Part shown: positions 1 to 8,180 of the stretch, piece by piece | Numbering within the stretch: the stretch's first letter is position 1 | Layout: every line of letters begins with the position of its first letter | Notes under the pieces: model-generated | Told to the model about the DNA's origin: nothing | The model's database searches: none | The model's input: only the letters and a program-made list of their open reading frames with translations | Assembly: GCF_003207825.1 (NCBI RefSeq) | Contig: NZ_NKTY01000006.1 | Location: 62,001 to 126,000, forward strand | Length of the DNA stretch: 64,000 nt | Origin: Komagataeibacter saccharivorans | GTDB taxonomy: Bacteria; Pseudomonadota; Alphaproteobacteria; Acetobacterales; Acetobacteraceae | Reading direction: 5' to 3' | Made by a program: the position numbers and the translations under genes

Positions 1-2
1 AC

Positions 3-710
3 CAGGCCGCCAAGTTCCGGTACATGTTTGGCGGCAAGGCGCGCACCCCGCTTGTCATCCGCGCCATGTACGGCGCGGGTTTCAATGCCGCCGCCCAGCA
101 CAGTCAGGCGCTGTACCCCCTATTTACCCATATTCCGGGGCTGAAGGTGGTGATCCCGTCCTCCCCTTATGAGGCCAAGGGCCTGCTGATTTCAGCCATC
201 CGGGACGATGATCCCGTCATCTTCCTTGAAAACAAGGTGATGTATGACGATGAGGAGGACGTGCCGGACGAGGCCTATACCATCCCGCTGGGCGAGGCGA
301 ACCTGACGCGCGAGGGAACCGATGTCACCATCGTCGCCTTTGGCCGCATGGTGGGCTACGCCAATCAGGCCGCTGACCGGCTGGAAAAAAAGGGCATAAG
401 CTGTACGGTCATCGACCCGCGCACCACATCGCCGCTGGATGGTGAAACAATACTGGAATCAGTGGCGGAGACGGGGCGTCTGGTTATCGTTGATGAATCC
501 AGCCCGCGCTGCAACATGGCGACCGATATTGCAGCCTTGGTGGCGGAAGAGGCATTCGATACCCTGCGCGCGCCCATCCGCCGCGTGGTACCGCCGCATA
601 CGCCGGTCCCCTTCGCCACCGTGCTGGAAACGCTGTACCTGCCCAGTGTGGAAAAGATCGAGGCGGCGGTGACCGCCACCATGAAACATCGTGTAGTGGA
701 GAAAGTCTGA
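3..710 (+). CDS. acoB: Acetoin dehydrogenase E1 beta subunit (partial, 5' end outside window)
   Basis: C-terminal 235 residues of a thiamine-diphosphate-dependent E1 beta subunit; the reading frame is open from base 3, so the start lies upstream of the window. The QAAKFRYMFGG stretch, the later ENKVMYDDEED segment and the VTIVAFGRMV...CTVIDPRTTSPLD region are typical of the transketolase C-terminal half of 2-oxoacid or acetoin dehydrogenase E1 beta. The next gene begins one base after the stop and encodes an AcoC-type E2, which points to acetoin rather than pyruvate as substrate. In this complex E1 (AcoA/AcoB) cleaves acetoin to acetaldehyde and an acetyl group that passes to the E2 lipoyl arm. 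acoA is expected just upstream but is not visible. Confidence 0.88.
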   Translation, partial: QAAKFRYMFGGKARTPLVIRAMYGAGFNAAAQHSQALYPLFTHIPGLKVVIPSSPYEAKGLLISAIRDDDPVIFLENKVMYDDEEDVPDEAYTIPLGEANLTREGTDVTIVAFGRMVGYANQAADRLEKKGISCTVIDPRTTSPLDGETILESVAETGRLVIVDESSPRCNMATDIAALVAEEAFDTLRAPIRRVVPPHTPVPFATVLETLYLPSVEKIEAAVTATMKHRVVEKV

Positions 711-711
711 C

Positions 712-1863
712 ATGACGCAGGACATCACCCCCATTACCATGCCCAAATTCGGCCTTGCCATGACGGAGGGCAAGATTGCCGGTTGGATGGTTTCCCCTGA
801 TTCGGACATAAAGACCGGCGATGAACTGGTTGATATCGAAACCAGCAAGATCACCAATACCTTCGAAAGCCCCGTGACCGGCAGGCTGCGGCGGCAGGTC
901 GCCAGCAATGGCGAGATGCTGCCCGTTGGCGCGCTGATCGGTGTCGTGGCGGATGCGGCGGTAACAGACGCGGATATTGATGCGTTCATCACCCGTTTTC
1001 AGGCGGATTTCGCTGCGTCCTCGACCGATCAGGGCGCGGATGCGAAGACGGATGAACCCACCACGCTGACCGTGGGCGGCCATACCCTGCGCGTGCATGA
1101 CCGGGGGGAGGGGGATGAAATACCCCTCCTGCTGATCCACGGTTTTGGCGGCGACCTGAAGAACTGGATGCTCAATCAGGCAGCACTGGCGCAGGGGCGG
1201 CGGGTCATCGCCTTCGACCTGCCGGGGCATGGTGGGTCATCAAAGGATGTGGGACCGGGCACGCTGGCCTTTTTTGCGGAGGTCACGGTCCAGTTGCTGG
1301 CCGAACTCGGGCTGACGCGCGTGCATGTGATGGGGCATTCCCTCGGCGGTGGCATTGCGCTGACACTGGCGCATGTCGCACCGCAAAGCGTTGCCTCGCT
1401 TACCCTGATCGCACCCGCCGGTCTGGGGCCGCAGATCAACATGGATTTCATCACGGGCTTTATCGAGGCTGATCGTGTCCGCACCCTGCAGGACGTGCTG
1501 AAATACCTTGTGCATGACAAGACCCTGATCGGCCGCCGCATGGCGGATGATGTGCTGCGCTACAAGCGCCTTGATGGTGCGGAAGCAGCCCTGCGCAAGG
1601 TCTCGGCCGCCTGCTTCCCCAATGGCAGGCAGGGTGATGACCTGCGACCGGTTCTGGAGGCCACAAGGATTCCGGTAACGCTTGTATGGGGTCAGGAAGA
1701 CGAAATCCTGCCTGTAGCCCAGTCGGAGGGACTGCCCGCCGGTATCGTGCGCCACATCCTGCCCGATATCGGGCATATGCCGCAGTTGGAAGCCGCGGAT
1801 ACACTTAACGGACTGGTCACGACATGTATGAAGGATGCCAGTCTGGAAAAGACCGCATCGTAA
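712..1863 (+). CDS. acoC: Acetoin dehydrogenase E2, lipoyl domain fused to alpha/beta hydrolase fold
   Basis: A 383-residue protein. Residues 1-80 are a lipoyl domain with the lipoylated lysine in DIETSKITNTFES (about K46). After an acidic linker, residues 120-375 are an alpha/beta hydrolase fold with an HGFGG oxyanion segment, the GHSLGGG nucleophile elbow and a late DIGHMPQ histidine. It lacks the peripheral-subunit-binding domain and the chloramphenicol-acetyltransferase-like catalytic domain of ordinary E2 proteins, which is the known AcoC layout. It should accept the acetyl group from E1 and transfer it to CoA. The start follows the acoB stop by one base, so the two are translationally coupled. 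A terminator-like hairpin lies about 40 bases downstream. Confidence 0.88.
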   Translation: MTQDITPITMPKFGLAMTEGKIAGWMVSPDSDIKTGDELVDIETSKITNTFESPVTGRLRRQVASNGEMLPVGALIGVVADAAVTDADIDAFITRFQADFAASSTDQGADAKTDEPTTLTVGGHTLRVHDRGEGDEIPLLLIHGFGGDLKNWMLNQAALAQGRRVIAFDLPGHGGSSKDVGPGTLAFFAEVTVQLLAELGLTRVHVMGHSLGGGIALTLAHVAPQSVASLTLIAPAGLGPQINMDFITGFIEADRVRTLQDVLKYLVHDKTLIGRRMADDVLRYKRLDGAEAALRKVSAACFPNGRQGDDLRPVLEATRIPVTLVWGQEDEILPVAQSEGLPAGIVRHILPDIGHMPQLEAADTLNGLVTTCMKDASLEKTAS

Positions 1864-2316
1864 GGGGCGGGAAGCCTTCATTACTTCAACCATACCAGAT
1901 GAGGGGGAGGGGCGTGGCCTCTCCCTTTTCTGTTGGGACCATGTCTTTTTGCGTGTAGCGCGGAGACGTAAATCTTATGTGCCGCCATGGTCAGCAGACA
2001 CTCATGCCGGTTCCCGATGGAGCGTATTGGTCCTGATATATTAAGTCATGATTGGGCAATAAAATGTTTTTTACCGGATGGATAGTTTAACCCATCCCGC
2101 TGGGTGGCGTTGTTTTGTGCATGGAAGTCCTTTTACTGTCCCATCACCATGCGTTGCATGTGCTGTCGAGAAGAAATTTCCGGCGCTTCACCTCACTACA
2201 AGGTGCGCGCGCCGGACTGGCCATGCGTCAGGTCCTATGCCTTCACTGCTCGGCATAAAGACGCGGCAAAACAATAATAGCTACGCTGGCATGCCAGTTA
2301 AGGCACGGGAATAATA
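1864..2316. other. Intergenic region between acoC and xylB
   Basis: 453 bases without a convincing gene. It holds the acoC terminator near its start and a relatively A+T-rich stretch at 2036-2080 that could carry the xylB promoter. Two short open frames (1835-2044 and 2078-2314) lack family features and good ribosome sites and are probably chance. Confidence 0.6.
1904..1929 (+). terminator. Rho-independent terminator after acoC
   Basis: A 9 to 10 bp stem (bases 1904-1913 with 1917-1926, including G-T pairs) and a GTG loop runs directly into TTTT. It sits 41 bases after the acoC stop and closes the aco operon. Confidence 0.7.
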
Positions 2317-3786
2317 ATGTTTGTCGGAATTGATCTGGGTACTTCTGCCCTGAAAGCTGTTCTGGTCGATGGCGACCAGCAGGTTAAAGGCAGCCATACG
2401 CATCCGTTACGTGTCTCATCCCCCCATCCCGGCTGGAATGAACAGGCGCCGGAGGACTGGTGGACTGCCCTGCTGGCGGCAATGGATGCCCTTGCCGCCT
2501 CCTGTCCGCGCGAAATGGCGGCGGTAAAGGGTATTGGCCTGTCCGGTCAACAGCATGGGGCCGTTCTGCTGGGGCGTGACGGTAATGTGCTGCGTCCGTG
2601 CATCCTGTGGAACGATGTGCGTGCGGCAGCGCAATGCGCCACGTTCGAACACCGGTTTGCGCAGTCCAGACAGGTCTGCGGAAACATGGCCATGCCCGGC
2701 TTTACAGCCCCTAAACTGATATGGGTGGCGCAGAACGAGCCCGATATCTTCGTCGCCACCCGGCACGTCCTGCTGCCCAAGGCATGGCTGCGTTACCGCA
2801 TGACCGGCGAGATGATCGAGGACATGTCCGACGCATCGGGTTCCCTGTGGCTCGATGTCGGCAACCGCTGCTGGTCGGATGGGGCGCTGGTCGCGACCGA
2901 TCTTACGCGCGACGCCATGCCCGCGCTGGTTGAAGGCACGGCGCGCGCAGGCGTGCTGGATGCCGGACTGGCGCGACGGTGGGGCATGACTACCCGCCCC
3001 GTTCTGGCGGGAAGTGCGGGGGACAATGCCGCCGGTGCGGTGGGACTGGGGGCTGTGCGTGCCGGTTCGTCCTTCCTGTCGCTGGGGACCTCCGGTGTGG
3101 CATGGGTGACGACGGACCGTTTCCGTCCGCATCCGCAAGGCGGCATCCACGCTTTCTGCCATGCCGTGCCGGATATGTGGCATCAGATGGGCGTCACGCT
3201 TTCCGCCGCGTCCTCGCTGGCGTGGTGGGCGCGGACCACCGGCATGGGGGAAGCCGCGCTTCTGGCTGAACTGCCGGATCGGATTACCCGTCCGTCCCCC
3301 GTCATTTTCCTGCCCTATCTGTCCGGGGAACGTACGCCGCACAACGATGGCGACATTCGGGGTATTTTTGCGGGTCTGTCCCATGGCACCACGCGCGCCG
3401 ACATGACACAGGCTGTGCTGGAAGGGGTTGCGTTCTCGTTCCGGGATGTCGTGGACGTGCTGGCCGATGCCGGGTCGGTCCTGCACGAAGCCGATGTGAT
3501 CGGCGGCGGGTCGGGCAGCAGGACATGGGTCTCCATTCTGGCCAGCGTGACCGGTCTGTCACTGCACCGGCTGGCGCATGGGGAACAGGGCGGCGCCTTT
3601 GGCGCGGCCCGTCTCGCGCGGATCGCCGTAACGGGCGAAGCGGTGGAAGCCGTATGCCTGCCACAGCAGCGCAAGGAAACCTTACATCCCGATGCCGATC
3701 TTGCGGGGGCGTATGCGCGCGCACTTGCGCGCTACCGTGCGCTCTACCCCTGCATCCGTTCGGCCATGACGGTCCGCACGGCCTGA
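2317..3786 (+). CDS. xylB: Xylulokinase (FGGY carbohydrate kinase)
   Basis: 489 residues, normal length for XylB. The N-terminal FVGIDLGTSALKAVLVD is the FGGY phosphate-1 motif, SGQQHGAVLL at about residue 82 is the xylulokinase-type substrate segment, and VIGGGSGSRTW near residue 395 is the C-terminal adenosine-binding motif. It phosphorylates D-xylulose to D-xylulose 5-phosphate, feeding the pentose phosphate pathway. In acetic acid bacteria the xylulose often comes from oxidation of D-arabitol or xylitol. Downstream are a secreted beta-propeller protein and a sugar-porter transporter on the same strand, so a shared sugar or polyol module is likely. No xylose isomerase is next to it. Confidence 0.9.
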   Translation: MFVGIDLGTSALKAVLVDGDQQVKGSHTHPLRVSSPHPGWNEQAPEDWWTALLAAMDALAASCPREMAAVKGIGLSGQQHGAVLLGRDGNVLRPCILWNDVRAAAQCATFEHRFAQSRQVCGNMAMPGFTAPKLIWVAQNEPDIFVATRHVLLPKAWLRYRMTGEMIEDMSDASGSLWLDVGNRCWSDGALVATDLTRDAMPALVEGTARAGVLDAGLARRWGMTTRPVLAGSAGDNAAGAVGLGAVRAGSSFLSLGTSGVAWVTTDRFRPHPQGGIHAFCHAVPDMWHQMGVTLSAASSLAWWARTTGMGEAALLAELPDRITRPSPVIFLPYLSGERTPHNDGDIRGIFAGLSHGTTRADMTQAVLEGVAFSFRDVVDVLADAGSVLHEADVIGGGSGSRTWVSILASVTGLSLHRLAHGEQGGAFGAARLARIAVTGEAVEAVCLPQQRKETLHPDADLAGAYARALARYRALYPCIRSAMTVRTA

Positions 3787-3816
3787 ACCGTCATATTGCT
3801 GGCAAGATGTCACGGT
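3787..3816 (+). terminator. Hairpin directly after xylB stop
   Basis: Stem of 5 plus 8 bp with one mismatch and a 2-base bulge, loop TG, starting at the base after the stop codon. No T tract follows, so it may attenuate or protect the 3' end rather than terminate efficiently. Confidence 0.45.
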
Positions 3817-3929
3817 AGGGGAACGATGGAAACGCATCCTTCACCATCCATCGCCCGGCTAAACACTGGCATGGCCGCCCTGATCATGGAAAACCTTATG
3901 GGCAGGAATACGTAAACAGGTATGACATC

Positions 3930-5078
3930 ATGAGAAAAGACTTCTTCCCCAAGGGTTTTCAGCGGCGGTTCCGGATTGCCGCCATGCTGGCGCTTCTGGC
4001 CCCCGTGGGTGCTTACGCGGCGGACAGTGTGGACCATGGGGCGGCGCCATCGGGCAATATCACCGTTGTCGCGCGTTTTGCCGATATGCAGCCATCGGGC
4101 ATCGCCACCCTGCCTGACGGGCGGATCGTGCTGTCCTTTCCACGTAGTGCGGCTGATCATAAGGGCCCGCGTCTGGGTGTGCTGCGTGATGGTAAGGCCG
4201 TCCCCTTTCCCGATGCGGCGGCCCAGGCGCATTTCGTCTCCCCCCTCGGCATGACAGTGGATGCGACAGGCCGGTTGTGGATTGTGGACGAAGGCACGGT
4301 GGCGGGGCAGAAACAGCCGCCCGCGCCCACGCTGATCGGGCTGGATGGCCGCACGGGGCAGATTGTGGCCACGATCCCGCTGGGCAGTGGTGCAACGCGA
4401 GCGGACAGCCATGTCAATGACGTGCGCGTGGACATGACGCATGGCCCGCAGGGCACGGCCTATGTCAGCGATACCTCGCTTATGGACCATCCCGCGATCA
4501 TCGTAATCGATCTGGCGACCGGCTATGCGCGGCGCGTGCTGGAAAATGCCCCTTCGACCCGTGCCGAGACGGGTTTCGCCATGGAACTGGACGGACACAT
4601 GATCCGCTACGACATGGCGCATCCGGCCATGGGACAGGGGGGTATCGACGGCGTGGCGTTGAGTACGGATTCACGTACGCTGTACTGGCAGCCCCTGTCC
4701 AGCCGCAGGCTGTACAGCGCGCCCACCGCCATGCTGGCCGATCCGGCCGTATCCGCCACGCAACTGGAACATGCGGTGCGTGATGAAGGGGAAGATTCCG
4801 TGGTCGATGGCATGGCCACCGGGCCGGATAACAGCTTGTACCTGACGGATATCGAACGCCATGCGGTGCTGCGTCGCGCGGCGAATGGCGATCTGTCCGT
4901 TATCGCACACGACCCGCGCCTGATTGCGCCCGACGGGCTGACCATAAAGGACAATGCCCTGTGGCTGACCGTAGGCCAGTGGGGCCGACTGCCCGTATTC
5001 CACGATGGCCACGACATGCAGGAACGCCCGTGGCTGGTCGTGCGTATTCCCCTGAAACAGCCCGTATCGGCAAACTGA
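3930..5078 (+). CDS. Secreted major royal jelly / yellow family protein (L-dopachrome tautomerase-related)
   Basis: 382 residues. A basic N terminus and the hydrophobic AAMLALLAPVGAYA predict a signal peptide cut after residue 30, so the protein should be periplasmic or exported. The mature part has MRJP/yellow family features: QPSGIATLPDGRIVLSFPR, an FVSPLGMTVDATGRLWIVDEG blade, HVNDVRVD and DGMATGPDNSLYLTD, repeating as a six-bladed propeller. Bacterial members are annotated as L-dopachrome tautomerase-related; the substrate is unknown and a lactonase-like role is only a guess from the fold. It lies 143 bases after xylB and 14 bases before the sugar-porter start, probably in one transcript with that transporter. 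Confidence 0.75.
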   Translation: MRKDFFPKGFQRRFRIAAMLALLAPVGAYAADSVDHGAAPSGNITVVARFADMQPSGIATLPDGRIVLSFPRSAADHKGPRLGVLRDGKAVPFPDAAAQAHFVSPLGMTVDATGRLWIVDEGTVAGQKQPPAPTLIGLDGRTGQIVATIPLGSGATRADSHVNDVRVDMTHGPQGTAYVSDTSLMDHPAIIVIDLATGYARRVLENAPSTRAETGFAMELDGHMIRYDMAHPAMGQGGIDGVALSTDSRTLYWQPLSSRRLYSAPTAMLADPAVSATQLEHAVRDEGEDSVVDGMATGPDNSLYLTDIERHAVLRRAANGDLSVIAHDPRLIAPDGLTIKDNALWLTVGQWGRLPVFHDGHDMQERPWLVVRIPLKQPVSAN

Positions 5079-5092
5079 AAGAACATGGATTG

Positions 5093-6493
5093 ATGGCGCA
5101 GGACAGGCAGACGGTTTCCGGTTCCGGTATTGTAAATCTGATCGCGGGCGTCGCGGCGACGGGTGGTCTGCTGTTCGGGTATGATACGGGCATCATCTCC
5201 GCCGCCCTGCTTCAGATCACGCCTGATTTTGCGTTGGGCACGCTGGGCCAGCAGGTCGTGACATCCGCCATCGTGGCGGGGGCGCTGGGGGGGTGTCTTG
5301 TCGCGGCCCCGCTGTCGGACCGGCTGGGGCGGCGCTACATGATCATGTTTGCAGCACTGGTGTTTATCGTGGGCACGCTGGTCGCCGCCCTCTCGCCGGG
5401 GGCGGCGGTTCTGGTCTGCGCGCGCTTCATCCTCGGGCTGGCGGTGGGCATGTGTTCGCAGATCGTGCCAGTCTATATTGCCGAAATCGCCCCGCGTGAA
5501 AAACGCGGCCAGATGGTGGTCCTGTTCCAGCTTGCTGTCGTATCCGGCATTCTGGCCTCCTTCATCGCGGGGTATCTGTGCCGCAACCAGTCATGGCGGC
5601 TCATGTTCGGCCTTGGCATCATACCGGCGGTAATCCTGTTTGTGGGCATGTCCGTCCTGCCGCGCAGTCCGCGCTGGCTTGCCATGAAGGGCAATCTGGA
5701 AAGCGCGTTCGAGGTCCTGCAACGCCTGCGGCGCGACCCGCAGGCCGCGCGCCGGGAACTCGATACCATCATCGCCATGCATGATGAGCAGGCCCCGTGG
5801 TCAGCCCTTGCGCAGCCATGGGTGCGGCCTGCGGTGGTGGCATCGGTGGGGGTGGCGCTGTTCTGCCAGATCAGCGGCATCAATGCCGTGCTGTATTACG
5901 CACCCACCATTTTCGCGGGCGTGGGCTTTGGCCAGAATACGGCGCTGCTCACGTCCATCGCCATTGGCGTCGCCATGGTCGTCTCCACTGCCTTCGGTAG
6001 CTGGGCGGTGGATGCGTGGGGGCGGCGCAGGCTGCTGCTACGGCTTATACCGGGGGCTGTCATCTCGCTCATGGTGCTGGGGACGATGTTTGCCATCGGC
6101 TCCACGCAGGGCATCAATACCTGGATTACGGCGGCGGCGGTCGTGTGCTACGCCATATTCAATGTCGGTAGCCTGTCAGTGGCCATCTGGCTTGTCGGCG
6201 CGGAGGTCTATCCCCTGTCGTGCCGCAGCAAGGGGATGAGCCTTGTGGCCGCGACGCACTGGACGGCGGATCTGCTCATTTCCCTTACCACGCTGTCACT
6301 GGTGCAGGCGCTGGGGGCGGCGGGCACGTTCTGGATGTATGCCGCCATCAATCTGGCCGCCTTCGTATTCGTCCTGCGCTACGTGCCCGAAACGCGCGGC
6401 CATTCGCTCGAGCAGATCGAGACCGCGCTGAAGGGCGGCACCTTTTACGATCTGCCCGACAGTGGCGGCACTGCCGGACCTGTGGAGGCATAG
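5093..6493 (+). CDS. Sugar porter family MFS transporter
   Basis: 466 residues from the ATG chosen here; an in-frame upstream start would place 44 residues inside the preceding gene. Sugar-porter hallmarks are clear: GGLLFGYDTGIISAALL in helix 1, DRLGRRYMIM in the helix 2-3 loop, PRSPRWLAMKG after helix 6, QISGINAVLYYAPTIF in helix 7 and PETRGHSLEQIE after helix 12. Twelve membrane helices and proton symport of a hexose, pentose or polyol are expected (XylE/AraE/GalP relatives). The gene follows the royal-jelly-like gene by 14 bases and ends at a strong hairpin facing convergent ugd. With xylB nearby, pentose or polyol uptake is a reasonable but unproven assignment. Confidence 0.88.
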   Translation: MAQDRQTVSGSGIVNLIAGVAATGGLLFGYDTGIISAALLQITPDFALGTLGQQVVTSAIVAGALGGCLVAAPLSDRLGRRYMIMFAALVFIVGTLVAALSPGAAVLVCARFILGLAVGMCSQIVPVYIAEIAPREKRGQMVVLFQLAVVSGILASFIAGYLCRNQSWRLMFGLGIIPAVILFVGMSVLPRSPRWLAMKGNLESAFEVLQRLRRDPQAARRELDTIIAMHDEQAPWSALAQPWVRPAVVASVGVALFCQISGINAVLYYAPTIFAGVGFGQNTALLTSIAIGVAMVVSTAFGSWAVDAWGRRRLLLRLIPGAVISLMVLGTMFAIGSTQGINTWITAAAVVCYAIFNVGSLSVAIWLVGAEVYPLSCRSKGMSLVAATHWTADLLISLTTLSLVQALGAAGTFWMYAAINLAAFVFVLRYVPETRGHSLEQIETALKGGTFYDLPDSGGTAGPVEA

Positions 6494-6494
6494 G

Positions 6495-6523
6495 GCGACA
6501 GGCGCGTTTACCGCGCCTGTCGC
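6495..6523. terminator. Bidirectional hairpin between sugar porter and ugd
   Basis: Perfect 12 bp inverted repeat (6495-6506 and 6512-6523) around the 5-base loop TTTAC, two bases after the transporter stop and ten bases beyond the ugd stop on the other strand. It has no T tract but its position between convergent genes fits a two-way terminator. Confidence 0.65.
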
Positions 6524-6533
6524 GCTGGTTACA

Positions 6534-7877
6534 TTACGGCTGCCGCCCGGTATCGGGCCGCCCGAGGGAGATATAGTCGAAGCCAGCTTCCCTGATGGCC
6601 TGCGGGTCCCAGATATTGCGCAGGTCTGCAATCTTGCGGCCCTTCATCCGGTTTTTCAGCTTGTAGGGGGAAAGGGAGCGGAATTCGTTCCATTCCGTCA
6701 GCACGACCACGATATCGGCCCCCTCCGCCACTTCCACCGCATCGCTGCAATAGATAACGGATTGCGGCAGGACCGTACGGGCCGTCTGCATGCCTGCGGG
6801 GTCGAACGCGCGGATATGGGCGCCCGCCCGGTCAAGCTGGTCGAGGATGGTGATGGATGCGGCTTCGCGCATGTCATCCGTTTCCGGCTTGAAGGTCAGT
6901 CCCAGCACGCCGATCGTAAGGCCGCTGACATCTCCCCCGGCAAAGGCGATGATCCGCTGCGCCATGGCCTGCATGCGCGCCTCATTCACGGCCACGGTCG
7001 TCTCGATCAGCCGCACGGGGGAGCCTGCATTGCGCCCGATGGCAGTTAGCGCGCGCGTATCCTTGGGGAAGCATGAGCCGCCAAAGCCGGGGCTGGGATG
7101 CAGGAATTTCTTGCCGATGCGCCCGTCCAGCCCGATGGAACGCGCAACGTCGATGACATCCGCGCCGACCTTCTCGCACAGGTCAGCGATTTCGTTGATG
7201 AAGGTAATCTTCATCGCAAGGAAGGAATTGGCCGAATATTTGATCAGTTCCGCCGTTTCCAGCCCGGTAAACACCATGGGCGTTTCCAGCAGGTAGAGCG
7301 GGCGGTAAAGCTTGCGCAGGATATCCTGCGCGCGTTGCGTGCCACCGGACTTGGACTGATCGGTGCCGATAATGACGCGATCGGGGCGCATGAAATCCGC
7401 AATCGCGTTCCCTTCGCGCAGGAATTCGGGATTGGATGCAACATCAAAATCCAGATCGGGGCGTGTCGCGCGGACTATGCGCGCAATCTCGCGCCCGGTG
7501 CCCACCGGCACGGTCGATTTGGTGACAATGACCGTATAGCCCTCCGCCACGCGGGCAATCTGTTCCACCGCGGCATAGACGTAACTGGTGTCGGCCTGCC
7601 CATCCCCCCGGCGTGAAGGGGTGCCTACGGCCAGGAACACCGCATCCGCGCCCCTTATGGCGGCGGCCATGTCATCGCCAAAGGTCAGGCGTCCCGCCGT
7701 GACGTTTTCCGCGACAAGACGGTCAAGGCCGGGTTCGTAGATTGGAATACGCCCTTCGCGCAGGGCGGACAGGCGATCGGGGTTGGTTTCAACAATGGCG
7801 ACATCCGTGCCGAATTCGGCGAAACACGTACCGGAGACCAGTCCAACATAGCCCCCACCGATCATAGCAATTCGCAA
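6534..7877 (-). CDS. ugd: UDP-glucose 6-dehydrogenase
   Basis: 447 residues from a TTG start. NAD-dependent four-electron oxidation of UDP-glucose to UDP-glucuronate. The Rossmann motif AMIGGGYVGLVSG is at the N terminus, the EFLREGNAI substrate loop in the middle, and the catalytic cysteine in GFGGSCFPKDTRAL. The TTG gives the family's usual start (RIAMIG..YVGL) and has GGAGGT four bases upstream; the in-frame ATG at 7889 begins inside that ribosome site, and a longer ATG at 7928 adds 17 residues that do not resemble the family. It is divergent from manC. Both feed acidic heteropolysaccharide such as acetan-type exopolymer, which contains glucuronate and mannose; that link is inference. Confidence 0.9.
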   Translation of the reverse strand: MRIAMIGGGYVGLVSGTCFAEFGTDVAIVETNPDRLSALREGRIPIYEPGLDRLVAENVTAGRLTFGDDMAAAIRGADAVFLAVGTPSRRGDGQADTSYVYAAVEQIARVAEGYTVIVTKSTVPVGTGREIARIVRATRPDLDFDVASNPEFLREGNAIADFMRPDRVIIGTDQSKSGGTQRAQDILRKLYRPLYLLETPMVFTGLETAELIKYSANSFLAMKITFINEIADLCEKVGADVIDVARSIGLDGRIGKKFLHPSPGFGGSCFPKDTRALTAIGRNAGSPVRLIETTVAVNEARMQAMAQRIIAFAGGDVSGLTIGVLGLTFKPETDDMREAASITILDQLDRAGAHIRAFDPAGMQTARTVLPQSVIYCSDAVEVAEGADIVVVLTEWNEFRSLSPYKLKNRMKGRKIADLRNIWDPQAIREAGFDYISLGRPDTGRQP

Positions 7878-8180
7878 CTGGACCTCCATCGTTCCGCCCG
7901 GAACCCGTTGCCCCGAACTGGATCGCATCTAGCAATTTCAAAGCAGTCTGAAGGAAACAAAAAGTAATAGGGAAACGGGGGCTGCCGGCCCCGCAGGTGT
8001 CACGCCAGTACGACACTGGCCAGCAATCAGGAAAAAAATGTGTCCGGGCGCGTTATTCGAGGCAAAGAAATTTCTCCTGCTTGCGTTGCGCAATATGAAT
8101 GTCCGGCATGATCGGTTCCGTCTCCTTTCCGAAGCGTCGGACATGGACAGCATGAAGCACGCAGGACGGAGTAACGATCA
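7878..8180. other. Divergent ugd/manC promoter region
   Basis: About 300 bases between the two divergent sugar-nucleotide genes. It must hold both promoters. A+T-rich patches occur near 7935-7975 and 8025-8070; no repeat or hairpin stood out and no gene is apparent. Confidence 0.55.
7882..7887 (-). promoter_or_regulatory. Ribosome binding site deciding the ugd start
   Basis: GGAGGT on the minus strand, four bases before the TTG at 7877 and overlapping the alternative ATG at 7889, which it would place inside the coding region. It supports TTG initiation. Confidence 0.55.

Noticed and set aside
1835-2314. Two short plus-strand frames before xylB
   Set aside because: They overlap the terminator or promoter region and look like chance open frames.
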